Source: an uncultured Flavobacteriaceae bacterium
Lineage (GTDB): Bacteria; Bacteroidota; Bacteroidia; Flavobacteriales; Flavobacteriaceae
DNA: 64,000 bases
Direction of reading: 5' to 3'
Assembly: GCA_947500435.1 (NCBI GenBank)
Contig: CANMRV010000006.1
Span: 186,001-250,000, forward strand
Of the stretch, positions 43,601 through 51,087 are shown piece by piece. Positions within the stretch are counted from its first letter, which is position 1. Each line of letters starts with the position of its first letter. Below the pieces are notes generated by a model. It did not search any database. It had not been told where the DNA came from and was given only the letters and a program-made list of their open reading frames with translations. The position numbers and the translations under genes were made by a program.

Positions 43601-44233
43601 AACCCCATCAGTTCTAATTTCCAATGAATTGCCTACATCTGCGCTAACAATATTGATATCGCCGGCTGTGATGTAGCCCACGTCATTGTTAAAGGCACTA
43701 ACACCAATATTATCATTGTCCAAGGCAAAGGCTCCCACGGAGTTTTCCGATAGTTTTTCTTGGGTAACAGAATTGTCTTGAATTTTGCCTGGCCCGATTG
43801 AACCATCTTGAATATCCACGCCGTTGATTCCACCATCAACAATTTGCTCGCTGCGGATACTGTTTGGGGCAACTTCTAAATTATCTCCGGTAGCAGTTGG
43901 GGTAATCACTATAGTACTTTGCGTGTTTACAATTGGGTCGGCAGTTAAAGGCCCACCGGTTCCGGTACTTCCTCCAATATTTACCCATTGCGTTCCATCA
44001 TAGTAATGAACGCTTTGCAAGTCTGTATTAAAGCACAATGCTCCCTGAAGCGGAGTGATTGCATTCATTTGAGCGGTTGTAACTCTCGTGACTACCAGAA
44101 CTTTGTCAGTGCTTTCCAACTCGAGAACGGAAGAAGGGTCAATATTTTGTGGATTGTCACCAATTTTTACCTGAGCACTTATGGCAGTGCTGGCGAAAAG
44201 GGCAAGAAGTAGGAGTAAATATGAATTTCTCAT
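40700..44233 (-). CDS. Giant repeat-containing surface protein (tail-fibre-like adhesin)
   Basis: The 1177-residue protein has a signal peptide ending ISAQ. Layout: N-terminal module shared with the 237-residue neighbour (VKIGDNPQNIDPSSVLELES ... GALCFNTDLQSVHYYDGTQW); a linker with EQIVDGGINGVDIQDGSIGP, which resembles phage tail fibres; eleven 33-residue repeats 'DGSETIIDATNSTVTVTGTG ... DPYVL' (about residues 308-675); a glycine-rich stalk; a chaperone-like or tail-fibre-like part (NKFHVAGEIRSEGFNS, DSDTGMYRAAADQIGFSVGG); and a C-terminal beta domain ending QDWYFTVID. It has no CTD, so how it reaches the surface is unclear. First gene of the cluster. Confidence 0.85.
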   Translation of the reverse strand: MRNSYLLLLLALFASTAISAQVKIGDNPQNIDPSSVLELESTDKVLVVTRVTTAQMNAITPLQGALCFNTDLQSVHYYDGTQWVNIGGSTGTGGPLTADPIVNTQSTIVITPTATGDNLEVAPNSIRSEQIVDGGINGVDIQDGSIGPGKIQDNSVTQEKLSENSVGAFALDNDNIGVSAFNNDVGYITAGDINIVSADVGNSLEIRTDGVFYNAEPLILAINQNIDAIALDNDQSSANEIQNLTLNGSEIGLTDTAGTIDIGPLISAGGSDDQNLELPTLSPTNILTLNIEGGDPTSVDLSSLANGAAADGSETIVTAGTNVTVAGNGTTATPYIINSTGGGGTADGSETIINTSPTVSVAGTGTTLDPYLLTSSGGADGSETIIDATASTVTVTGTGTTLNPYVLLSTAGDGSETVINTSPTVSVAGTGTTLDPYLLTSSGGADGSETIIDATNSTVTVTGTGTTLDPYVLLSTAGDGSETIIDATNSTVTVTGTGTTLDPYVLLSTAGDGSETVINTSPTVAVAGTGTALDPYLLTSSGGADGSETIIDATNSTVTVTGTGTTLDPYVLLSTAGDGSETIIDATNSTVTVTGTGTTLDPYVLTTTASDGSETIIDATNSTVTVTGTGTTLDPYVLTTTASDGSETIIDATNSTVAVTGTGTTLDPYVLNEHTGTANHIFFADETTGAPTVSDLDGLVWDPEGRIGGSGAGFGALYVGLDGGAHSTKVKVHIADNLNNQLTYPLQIQNRALATGSATGMIFSVDEFTTSYGKGALVYERDATGWARGDFHFLQRQVDGPTNPELTDKAFTIYNNGDVKLYAGLEASNGFGGAGQVLSSTGTGVQWVAPSGGTSVTDTDANDGLTDFNATTGYNVNVDDTSIEIVSDALQIKNEGVTLAKIQPVTPAPATNQMLITNTSGNVVWANAGAGGDNLATADLTQTTGQDRTYDLNGQNLIFTGTGNIGIGSSANPPENKFHVAGEIRSEGFNSTFGSAGAPAYSFAASGNPDSDTGMYRAAADQIGFSVGGFEALRIEEPSTGNTNVIVNQSLELDGTLLDKDGDAGTTGQVLSSTGGANPQTDWVTTSSISPIKAFGKISAAGVNLNVNGANVSQTGPSTYLVTLTTARPNANYIVQLTSFFNTQIFVLSQTTNTFEVQITDVAGVSSAQDWYFTVID
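42205..43311 (-). repeat. Tandem 99-bp repeats inside the giant adhesin gene
   Basis: Eleven units of 33 codons. Landmark GGATCC sites at 42231, 42330 and 42429 show the 99-bp period exactly. Two subtypes alternate: A (INTSPTVSVAGTGTTLDPYL) and B (IDATNSTVTVTGTGTTLDPY). The order in the protein is divergent, A, B, A, B, B, A, B, B, B, B. Synonymous differences between units show that the protein is more conserved than the DNA. Boundaries are approximate. Confidence 0.85.
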
Positions 44234-44548
44234 AGGAACAAGGGGTGTTACGTTGAGCTAACAAACAAAAATAAAATTATACATCTACAAACCTTACTTT
44301 ACTAGGTAAAATGTACTTTGAATAGGGTAAAGAACCGATGGAAATCCTTGAAATAAGATTTTTAACAAAAAGTTTGTAATTTCTTAGTTCAAGATTCTTG
44401 ATTATATACGTTTACAAATTAACAAAAGTTTAGTGGTGTCGGTTTTTTTTAGACCTAAACTTATATTTTCTTTATAACCATTTAAAACCGAAATACCCTA
44501 CGCGCCAAAGACCTATTTATTTGGCACATTTAATGGAAAAATTTAAAT
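44234..44548. other. Divergent intergenic region between adhesin cluster and paralogue operon
   Basis: These 315 bp separate two oppositely directed units and must hold both promoters. I see a TATTTTTG element for the minus strand (44266-44273) and an 8-bp inverted repeat AAGTTTAG/CTAAACTT (44426-44433, 44455-44462) with a 21-bp spacer that could be an operator or hairpin. No clear -7 element was found for the plus-strand operon. No gene is seen. Confidence 0.5.
44266..44273 (-). promoter_or_regulatory. -7 promoter element of the adhesin cluster
   Basis: TATTTTTG on the minus strand, 32 bp upstream of the ATG at 44233, fits TAnnTTTG. A TTG lies 14 bp further upstream, shorter than the usual spacing. 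Confidence 0.45.
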
Positions 44549-45301
44549 ATGAGACAAGTTTTACTTTTCACTTTAGTTATTTTCTTTTCAATCACTGGAT
44601 GGTCACAAGACGATGGTCGAGTTATTCTTAGGGGTAAAGTGCTCTACCGTGATGTAAATGTACCCAATGAAAATGTCATTAATGCCACTTCAGAAATGGC
44701 GACCATTACCAATACAAATGGGGAGTATCAAATTCGCGTAAAGGTAGGTGATGAGCTCGTTTTTTCAGCCTTGAACTACCAAATTGAAATCGTAAAAATA
44801 ACGGAGGAAATCTTAAAAAATAATAGATTGGTCATAGAGGTCAATGAAAAAGTTACCGAGCTTGAAGAAGTAGTTGTTACTCCTGAGCAACAGGAGCGAT
44901 TTCTAGCGGCTAAAAACAAAATTTTGAAAGAGGAATTTGAATACGAAATAGATCGGTCTTCAGAGGTAGAAAACATAGCACTTTCGCAATCAGAACGAGG
45001 TATGCAAGACGGATTGAATTTTGTGGGTATATATAAGGCCTTGGCGAAAGTCCTTAAAAGGAACAAAGTTGAAGAAAAAGCCCCACTTAAAGTTAGTGAG
45101 GTGCTTCGTCAAGTATATGAAGATGAGTTCTTTGTTTCAGATTTAAACCTTCCGCAAGATAAGATAGACGCATTTTTGTTCTATTGCGATACCAAAATGC
45201 CAGCTCAATCCCTTTTAAAAACGGAAAATGAATTTGAACTAATTGATTTTCTGGTCACTGAAAGTAAAGTTTTTCTTAAGGAATTGGATGATCAAAAGTA
45301 G
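44549..45301 (+). CDS. Exported carboxypeptidase-regulatory-like domain protein, paralogue 1
   Basis: The 250-residue protein has a signal peptide (MRQVLLFTLVIFFSITGWSQ). Residues about 25-105 form a CarbopepD_reg_2-like beta-sandwich: VILRGKVLYRDVNVPNENVI, ATITNTNGEYQIRVKVGDEL, FSALNYQIEIVKI. It ends in LEEVVVTPEQQE, the start of a receptor plug in SusC-like proteins, but no plug or barrel follows. The rest is a charged helical tail with the motif DLNLPQDKIDAFLFYCDTKM. It is the most divergent of four tandem paralogues and overlaps the next one by 14 bp. Confidence 0.8.
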   Translation: MRQVLLFTLVIFFSITGWSQDDGRVILRGKVLYRDVNVPNENVINATSEMATITNTNGEYQIRVKVGDELVFSALNYQIEIVKITEEILKNNRLVIEVNEKVTELEEVVVTPEQQERFLAAKNKILKEEFEYEIDRSSEVENIALSQSERGMQDGLNFVGIYKALAKVLKRNKVEEKAPLKVSEVLRQVYEDEFFVSDLNLPQDKIDAFLFYCDTKMPAQSLLKTENEFELIDFLVTESKVFLKELDDQK

Positions 45302-46070
45302 CCTTCTTTTTTTAGGGTTTGTTTTGATTTCAGCTTCACTTGGGGCACAATCCCTCTTTTCAAAAAAAATAGAAGGTCGGGTATATAGCAAAGATGGCGA
45401 TGTTGCTGCTACGACGGTTCAAAATATTTCTACGAATAGAGCAACTATTACAGATGTAGACGGTTTTTTTCAAATAACAGCTAATTTGAATGATACCTTA
45501 GTCTTTTCAGCGGTACAGTTTAAGAAAAAGGAAATTGTAATATCACGGGAAATCTTACAGCAGCGCGTATTAAATGTCCCATTAGAAGATGCTCTGACAG
45601 AATTGGACGAAGTTGTTGTTACTCCCTATAACTTAACGGGGGATATTACCAAGGATATCAATATCATAAAAACGGGACCAGTAGTAACCGCGTCCACTTT
45701 GGAATTACCCAATGCCTATGTACTTCCCATAACCCAAGCCGAAAGACAGCTGTTTGAAGCTACCTCTGGTTCGAGATTGATTCCTTTGAACCCTATTCTC
45801 AACGGAATAAGTGGGCGGACAAAGATGCTGAAAAAGCGAATTGCTAGAAACAAATTGTATTCCCGAACTGAGCGTGTAAAGGAGTTTTATGCGGATTCTT
45901 TGTTTCGGACAGATCTTAAAATTCCCGAGGAAAAAATAGATGACCTCTTGTATTTCTGTGAGGTTGACTCCGCTTTTCAAACGGTGGTCGATACTCATGA
46001 CAGACTCAAAATCTGGGAATTTATCCGTAGAAAAAGCCTTATATATCGTGAGAACAATGATTTCGATTGA
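45288..46070 (+). CDS. Exported carboxypeptidase-regulatory-like domain protein, paralogue 2
   Basis: The protein has 260 residues from the ATG at 45288 (signal MIKSSLLFLGFVLISASLGA). That ATG lies inside the end of paralogue 1, so translation is probably coupled. The N-terminal domain (KIEGRVYSKDGDVAATTVQN, ATITDVDGFFQITANLNDTL, FSAVQFKKKEIVIS) ends in LDEVVVTPYNLTGDI. The C-terminal tail contains FYADSLFRTDLKIPEEKIDD, LYFCEVDS and LKIWEFIRRKSLIYRENN, motifs shared by paralogues 2-4. No membrane barrel is present. The protein is likely periplasmic or outer-membrane associated; no activity is predicted. Confidence 0.82.
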   Translation: MIKSSLLFLGFVLISASLGAQSLFSKKIEGRVYSKDGDVAATTVQNISTNRATITDVDGFFQITANLNDTLVFSAVQFKKKEIVISREILQQRVLNVPLEDALTELDEVVVTPYNLTGDITKDINIIKTGPVVTASTLELPNAYVLPITQAERQLFEATSGSRLIPLNPILNGISGRTKMLKKRIARNKLYSRTERVKEFYADSLFRTDLKIPEEKIDDLLYFCEVDSAFQTVVDTHDRLKIWEFIRRKSLIYRENNDFD

Positions 46071-46102
46071 GTTGTTCTTTTTCAATCTTTAAATAGTTTC
46101 TA

Positions 46103-46936
46103 TTGCGAACCCCTTGTAAGGACATAATTTTTTTGTTGTTGCTTTTTTCTGTGGTTAGTTTAAGAGCCCAAGAATATAGTACAGAAATCGAAGGTCGTGT
46201 TTATAGCAAAGATGGGGATGTAGCGGCGACACATGTGTCAAACATTACTCAAAATCGAGGTACGATTACAGATGTAAATGGGTTTTTTAATATTTCTGTA
46301 AAACTGAACGATACCCTAGTTTTTTCCGCCGTGCAGTACAAAAAAAAGAAATTTGTTGTAACCATAGAGACTCTTGATACTAAAAAACTAGAAGTTTTTC
46401 TAGAGGTGGCTTTAACACAATTGAATGAGGTTGTGGTAACACCTTATAACCTGACTGGAGATTTAAATCGTGATGCGAAACGATTAAAGATAAAACCCAT
46501 AATTACCGCCTCTACTTTAGGATTACCCAATGCCTATGTGAAACCCAAAACCAAAAATGAAAGGAGACTCGCTGAGGCTGATAGTGGCAAGTTCATCGAG
46601 TTTGGTCATTATGCGTTGGACTCTACTTTCAACCCAATGGTTATGATAAATATTCATAAAATATTGAATCGGGTTACTGGGCGTACTCAGAAGTTGAAAA
46701 AATATGTAGCTATTGATAAAGAGATTGCTTTACTGAATAAGGTGAAACGGTTTTATCATGATTCTATTTACCAACAAGAGCTGAAAATACCGGAAGACCA
46801 GATTAATGATTTCATGAACTTTTGTGAGGTAGATTCGCTCTATACAGATGTGGTGGAGTCCGATGATATTTTGCGATTGTGGGAGTTTCTAGAGCGGAAC
46901 AGTCTTGTGTATCGAAAAAATAATAATTTAAATTGA
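46103..46936 (+). CDS. Exported carboxypeptidase-regulatory-like domain protein, paralogue 3, TTG start
   Basis: The 277-residue frame has no ATG near its start. A stop codon lies in frame at 46094-46096 and the first usable codon is the TTG at 46103, which gives RTPCKDIIFLLLLFSVVSLR-AQ, a usable signal peptide. The domain order is as in paralogue 2: EIEGRVYSKDGDVAATHVSN, GTITDVNGFFNISVKLNDTL, LNEVVVTPYNLTGDLNRD, then a tail with FYHDSIYQQELKIPEDQIND and FCEVDSLY. It has an insertion around residues 165-190 compared with the others. It starts 32 bp after paralogue 2. Confidence 0.78.
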   Translation: MRTPCKDIIFLLLLFSVVSLRAQEYSTEIEGRVYSKDGDVAATHVSNITQNRGTITDVNGFFNISVKLNDTLVFSAVQYKKKKFVVTIETLDTKKLEVFLEVALTQLNEVVVTPYNLTGDLNRDAKRLKIKPIITASTLGLPNAYVKPKTKNERRLAEADSGKFIEFGHYALDSTFNPMVMINIHKILNRVTGRTQKLKKYVAIDKEIALLNKVKRFYHDSIYQQELKIPEDQINDFMNFCEVDSLYTDVVESDDILRLWEFLERNSLVYRKNNNLN

Positions 46937-46946
46937 TTTAAACTTC

Positions 46947-47750
46947 TTGAAACAACTGCTAAATCATATTGGTATTACTATGGCATTCCTTAGTATTATC
47001 TCCGTTCAAGGGCAAGAATTCAACACAACAATTGAAGGACAAGTGTTTAGCAAAGACGGTGATGTGGCTGCAACCCACGTTTCGAATATTACCCGAAATC
47101 GTGGAACGATTACTGACATTAATGGTTTTTTTAGTATCAAAGCTCAATTAAATGACACTTTAGTTTTTTCAGCAGTACAATTCAAGAGAAAAGAGCTTGT
47201 TATTACTTTGGAAATTTTGAGAAACAAAAAACTAGACCTCATTCTGGAAGAAACATTGACCGAATTGAACGAAGTAGTCGTCATGCCCTATAATCTTTCT
47301 GGAAAATTGGATAGTGATATGAATACATTGAAAATCGGGCAGATTATAACTGCTTCCACAGAAAACTTGCCAAATGCTAATTTGCAACGTATTTCTCAAG
47401 CACGACGACAATTGTACACCGCTCGGACTTGGGATTTTCAAATTGGATTTGGATTTAAGGTAGATACAGACCCTATTTTGAACTATTTTTCGGGCAGAAC
47501 TAAAATGTTAAACGAACGGATTGCAAGAGAGTCAGATATCAAATTGATAAAAGAAGTAAGAAAATATTATGCCGATTCCCTTTATATCAAAGACCTTAAA
47601 ATTCCCAAGAAAAAAATCGATGATTTTGTCTTCTTTTGTGAGATTGATTCTAGTTTTACACCTTTGATAGCTACTAACGACAAACTTAAAATCTGGGAGT
47701 TTCTGAAGAAAAGAAGCCTGGTCTACAGAGAAAACAACGCGCTCGATTGA
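46947..47750 (+). CDS. Exported carboxypeptidase-regulatory-like domain protein, paralogue 4, probable TTG start
   Basis: The 267-residue reading from TTG at 46947 gives KQLLNHIGITMAFLSIISVQ-GQ, a plausible signal peptide. The first ATG (46980) would leave only a short hydrophobic start, so TTG is preferred. It is closely similar to paralogues 2 and 3: TIEGQVFSKDGDVAATHVSN, GTITDINGFFSIKAQLNDTL, LNEVVVMPYNLSGKLDSD, and a tail with YYADSLYIKDLKIPKKKIDD, FFCEIDSSF and LKIWEFLKKRSLVYRENN. It is 10 bp after paralogue 3 and 51 bp before the DUF6702 gene. Confidence 0.78.
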   Translation: MKQLLNHIGITMAFLSIISVQGQEFNTTIEGQVFSKDGDVAATHVSNITRNRGTITDINGFFSIKAQLNDTLVFSAVQFKRKELVITLEILRNKKLDLILEETLTELNEVVVMPYNLSGKLDSDMNTLKIGQIITASTENLPNANLQRISQARRQLYTARTWDFQIGFGFKVDTDPILNYFSGRTKMLNERIARESDIKLIKEVRKYYADSLYIKDLKIPKKKIDDFVFFCEIDSSFTPLIATNDKLKIWEFLKKRSLVYRENNALD

Positions 47751-47775
47751 ATTACATTTTGGCATGCCATTTGCT

Positions 47776-47783
47776 TACTTTTG
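47776..47783 (+). promoter_or_regulatory. -7 promoter element before the DUF6702 gene
   Basis: TACTTTTG lies 18 bp upstream of the ATG at 47802. It would allow the DUF6702 and perhaps the M1 peptidase gene to be expressed apart from the four paralogues. Confidence 0.45.
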
Positions 47784-47801
47784 AGGGATTAAGAAATTGA
47801 A

Positions 47802-48308
47802 ATGAAACAATTGAAAAAGGGACTTCTTATTTTACTGCTACCGTTATTAGCCTTTACAACGGTTCATAAGTTTTATGTCAGTGTTACCAATGTCAGTTAT
47901 TCTGAAAAAGATGATGCTTTGCAAATTACGACGCGCATTTTTATAGATGATTTAGAATCAGTGCTAAAGGAGCGCTACGACGTTGAGGGAAAATTAGCCA
48001 CAGAAGCAGAATCAAGGCTGGCCGATGAATATTTAGAAAAATACCTAAGGAAAAAATTTCAAGTTGAAATCGATGGTGAAAATAAGAGGTATGAACTAAT
48101 AGGAAGAAAATATGACAATGATGTTTGTATTTTTTATCTGGAGCTTGTCAAAATTCAATTGTCCTCGGTAAAATCTATACAAGTTCAAAATGAAGTGCTT
48201 ACTGACCTTTTTGATGAACAACAGAACGTTGTCCATTTTAAAATCAATGGGAAGAAGAAAAGCTTTGTCCTTCTAAAATCGGATACTAAAGGAATGTTAA
48301 AACTGTAA
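47802..48308 (+). CDS. DUF6702 family exported protein
   Basis: The 168-residue protein has the signal peptide MKQLKKGLLILLLPLLAFTT. The family pattern is clear: HKFYVSVTNVSYSEKDDALQ, ITTRIFIDDLESVLKERYD, and the C-terminal beta segment VVHFKINGKKKSFVLLKSD. DUF6702 proteins are common in Bacteroidota next to M1 peptidases and have no assigned function. Small size and a single beta-rich domain suggest a periplasmic binding or chaperone role, but that is a guess. It lies 51 bp after paralogue 4 and 59 bp before the M1 peptidase gene. Confidence 0.85.
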   Translation: MKQLKKGLLILLLPLLAFTTVHKFYVSVTNVSYSEKDDALQITTRIFIDDLESVLKERYDVEGKLATEAESRLADEYLEKYLRKKFQVEIDGENKRYELIGRKYDNDVCIFYLELVKIQLSSVKSIQVQNEVLTDLFDEQQNVVHFKINGKKKSFVLLKSDTKGMLKL

Positions 48309-48367
48309 CAATTCTTAAGGATTTCTTAAAAAAACTTTATTTTTCACGCTACTAATAATTAAAACAA

Positions 48368-50674
48368 ATGATGACTAAAATCAAGTATTGTTTCGCATCG
48401 GTGCTTTTCTTATTTGGGGCAGTTTTGACTGCACAAGAGGAAGAACCAAAAGAGAAAGAACCAGGCCACACTAACCAAAGTTCATTTAAACAATTATACG
48501 AGGAGTTTTCAACTCCGAATACCTACAGATCTGCATCGGGCGCGCCGGGTCCGGATTATTACCAGCAACAGGCGAACTATGTAATGAACATTGAGCTAGA
48601 TGATAAGAATCACAGAATTTCTGGTGACGAGACTATTACTTACATCAATAATTCTCCAGACGATCTTGAATATTTGTGGGTTCAGTTGGACCAAAATATT
48701 CGAGAAAAAGATTCTAAAGCCCTTTTAAAAAATGGGGACGGAGTGCCTATGGCGTACAGACCATCAACATTTAACGGTAAGTTTTTGAATGAACCGTTTG
48801 ACGGAGGTTTTGTAATTGAGCACGTAAAAGATGCTTCTGGCAAAGCGTTACCATACACCATCAATTTTACAATGATGCGTATTGATTTGCCACAACCTTT
48901 AAAAAGTAAAGCTCAAGTTTCTTTTTCAATCAAATGGAATTTCAATATTCCTGATCACACGGTTGATCGTGCAAGATCAGGTTATGAGCAATTTGCAGAC
49001 GGTAATCGTGCTTACGTAATTGCTCAGTTTTTTCCCAGAATGGCAGTATATAATGATGTAGAGGGATGGCAAAATCATCAGTTTTGGGGTAATGGAGAGT
49101 TTGCATTAACCTTTGGAGACTATGATGTGAACATCACCGTACCAGCGGATCATGTTTTAGACGCTACCGGAACACTTCAAAATAGAAAGGAAGTCTTTTC
49201 AAAGGATATGATGAAACGCTATGAAAAAGCTAAAAAATCATATGACAAGCCTGTAATTATTGTAACTCAGAAAGAAGCAGAAGAAGCTTCAAAAGGATTT
49301 TCCGAAAAGAAAAAGACTTGGAAATTCAAGGCGAAGAATGTGCGTGATTACGGTTTTGCAACTTCCCGAAGGTTTATTTGGGATATGCAAGCGGTTAAAA
49401 TGAGCAATCGGGATGTGATGGCGGTTTCAATGTACCCTCCAGAAGGAAATCCGCTATGGGAAGAATACTCGACCAAAGCCGTAGCACATACGTTACGATC
49501 ATATTCCTCACATACATTTGATTATCCTTATCCGAAAGCAATTTCTGTTCATGCGAAGAATCAAGGTATGGAGTATCCAATGATTTGTTGGAATTATGGG
49601 CGACCAAATCCTGATGGAACTTATTCTGACCGTGTTAAATATGGAATGATCAGTGTAATCATTCACGAAGTGGGGCACAACTACTTTCCGATGATTGTAA
49701 ATTCTGATGAGCGCCAATGGGGCTGGATGGACGAAGGTTTAGACACTTTTATGCAGTACATGGCTGAACAGGAATTTGGGGAGGCATTTCCTGAGGCTGT
49801 TGCACCAAATAAAGCCTATCCTTCAAGAAGGGGCGCTCCTTCTAAAATAGTTCCTTACATGAGTGGTGATCAGAGTACGATTTCACCAATTATGTCGAAT
49901 CCTGAAAATGTGTATCAACTAGGCCCGAATGCCTATGGAAAGCCCGCCACTGCCTTAAATATTCTTCGTGAGACCGTTATGGGTAGAGAGTTATTTGACC
50001 ATGCATTTAAAACATATTCAAAACGGTGGATGTTTAAGCATCCAACTCCTGAGGACTTCTTCCGTACTATGGAAGATGCTTCTGCCGTTGATTTGGATTA
50101 TTATTGGAGAGGTTGGTTCTATACTACAGATTATGTAGATATGGGCGTAAAAGGAATCAAAAAGTACTATGTAACTAATAATCCGTCTGAAAAATTGAAA
50201 GCTGCTGTAGCTCAAAGTGGTCAATCGATGGAAGATTTACCTCCCTTGGTTCATTTAGTTGAGGAGGGTAGTGCTGATTTTGATGCAAATCTAAAAGGAA
50301 AAACTCCATCTGCGACATCAACAACACTCAAAGAGTTCATGATGGATAATATGACTGCTTCTGAAAGAGCCGCAGTGAAGGAGCCAAAGTATATTTACGA
50401 GGTAACTTATGACAAACCAGGTGGAATTCCGATGCCATTGATTGTTGAATATACCTATGCAGATGGTTCTACAGAGAAAATTACTTATCCTGCGGAAATA
50501 TGGAGAAAGAACAATAAAGAAGTTAGCGTTGTGGTTTCTTCGCAAAAAGAGTTAACAGGAATTGTGATAGACCCTAAAGCAGAAACTGCAGATATTGATA
50601 CGACGAACAATGGCTGGCCAAGAAAAGAGGAGAAAAGCGATTTTGATCAAATGAAAGAAAAGATCAAAGGTTAG
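48368..50674 (+). CDS. M1 family metallopeptidase, exported
   Basis: The 768-residue aminopeptidase-N-like protein has the signal peptide MMTKIKYCFASVLFLFGAVL. Zinc ligands: His433, Glu434, His437 in HEVGHNYFPM and Glu456 in WMDEGLDTF, giving the HExxH-18-E spacing of M1 (gluzincins). The N-terminal beta domain (YVMNIELDDKNHRISGDETI) is typical. The exopeptidase GxMEN loop appears as KNQGMEYPMICW, so Glu is kept and the loop modified, as in other flavobacterial members. There is no T9SS C-terminal domain, and the acidic/lysine-rich end (EKSDFDQMKEKIKG) is unremarkable. It is the last gene of the plus-strand unit, and a terminator follows. Confidence 0.93.
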   Translation: MMTKIKYCFASVLFLFGAVLTAQEEEPKEKEPGHTNQSSFKQLYEEFSTPNTYRSASGAPGPDYYQQQANYVMNIELDDKNHRISGDETITYINNSPDDLEYLWVQLDQNIREKDSKALLKNGDGVPMAYRPSTFNGKFLNEPFDGGFVIEHVKDASGKALPYTINFTMMRIDLPQPLKSKAQVSFSIKWNFNIPDHTVDRARSGYEQFADGNRAYVIAQFFPRMAVYNDVEGWQNHQFWGNGEFALTFGDYDVNITVPADHVLDATGTLQNRKEVFSKDMMKRYEKAKKSYDKPVIIVTQKEAEEASKGFSEKKKTWKFKAKNVRDYGFATSRRFIWDMQAVKMSNRDVMAVSMYPPEGNPLWEEYSTKAVAHTLRSYSSHTFDYPYPKAISVHAKNQGMEYPMICWNYGRPNPDGTYSDRVKYGMISVIIHEVGHNYFPMIVNSDERQWGWMDEGLDTFMQYMAEQEFGEAFPEAVAPNKAYPSRRGAPSKIVPYMSGDQSTISPIMSNPENVYQLGPNAYGKPATALNILRETVMGRELFDHAFKTYSKRWMFKHPTPEDFFRTMEDASAVDLDYYWRGWFYTTDYVDMGVKGIKKYYVTNNPSEKLKAAVAQSGQSMEDLPPLVHLVEEGSADFDANLKGKTPSATSTTLKEFMMDNMTASERAAVKEPKYIYEVTYDKPGGIPMPLIVEYTYADGSTEKITYPAEIWRKNNKEVSVVVSSQKELTGIVIDPKAETADIDTTNNGWPRKEEKSDFDQMKEKIKG

Positions 50675-50691
50675 ACTAATTATTAAAGTAA

Positions 50692-50722
50692 AAAAAAGCC
50701 CTGTATTTTACAGGGCTTTTTT
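50692..50722 (+). terminator. Terminator of the M1 peptidase unit
   Basis: AAAAAGCCCTGTA and TACAGGGCTTTTT form a long perfect stem around a TTT loop, flanked by A and T runs, so it can work in both directions. It lies about 18 bp after the M1 stop. Confidence 0.85.
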
Positions 50723-50747
50723 AATAAGATGAGTTCGCAAACTTGAT

Positions 50748-50755
50748 TATATTTG
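50748..50755 (+). promoter_or_regulatory. -7 promoter element of tatA
   Basis: TATATTTG ends 4 nt before an ATG at 50760 and 13 nt before the ATG at 50769. Transcription would begin around 50760, which favours the second ATG. Confidence 0.5.
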
Positions 50756-50768
50756 TAATATGTATTTG

Positions 50769-51086
50769 ATGCACTTTTTATTTATTAGCGGCGGAGAGAT
50801 ATTTTTTATCATGTTTATTGTGGTAATGGTTTTTGGCGCGGATAAAATACCTGGTATCGCCAAAGGTTTGGGTAAAGGTATGCGCCAGCTAAAGGATGCT
50901 ACAGAAGATATCAAACAAGAGATTCAAAGAAGTGCTGATAAACAAGGAATCGATACCAGTATCGTATCGGATATCAAAAAGGATATCGATGATGTTAAAG
51001 GCAACTTAACTTCTGGACTTTCCAAAGAGATTAATGAAGTAAAGGACGGGGTAGAGAAGTTTTCGGGTTCTATTAAACGAAAATAG
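50769..51086 (+). CDS. tatA: Twin-arginine translocase TatA/TatB-type subunit
   Basis: TatA forms the protein-conducting part of the Tat pathway for folded proteins. The protein has 105 residues from the ATG at 50769 (50760 adds three). A short N-terminal part and membrane helix (GGEIFFIMFIVVMVFG) lead into the FG hinge (FGADKIPGIAKGLGKGMRQL) and an amphipathic helix, then a charged tail predicted to be coiled or disordered. TatA and TatB cannot be told apart safely from this alone. No tatC is in the window. The PAP2 gene follows one base after the stop. Confidence 0.87.
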   Translation: MHFLFISGGEIFFIMFIVVMVFGADKIPGIAKGLGKGMRQLKDATEDIKQEIQRSADKQGIDTSIVSDIKKDIDDVKGNLTSGLSKEINEVKDGVEKFSGSIKRK

Positions 51087-51087
51087 A

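Noticed and set aside
40700..44233. Prophage tail-fibre gene
   Set aside because: Tail-fibre-like segments are present, but the protein has a signal peptide and lies with CTD proteins; there are no capsid, terminase, integrase or lysis genes around it.
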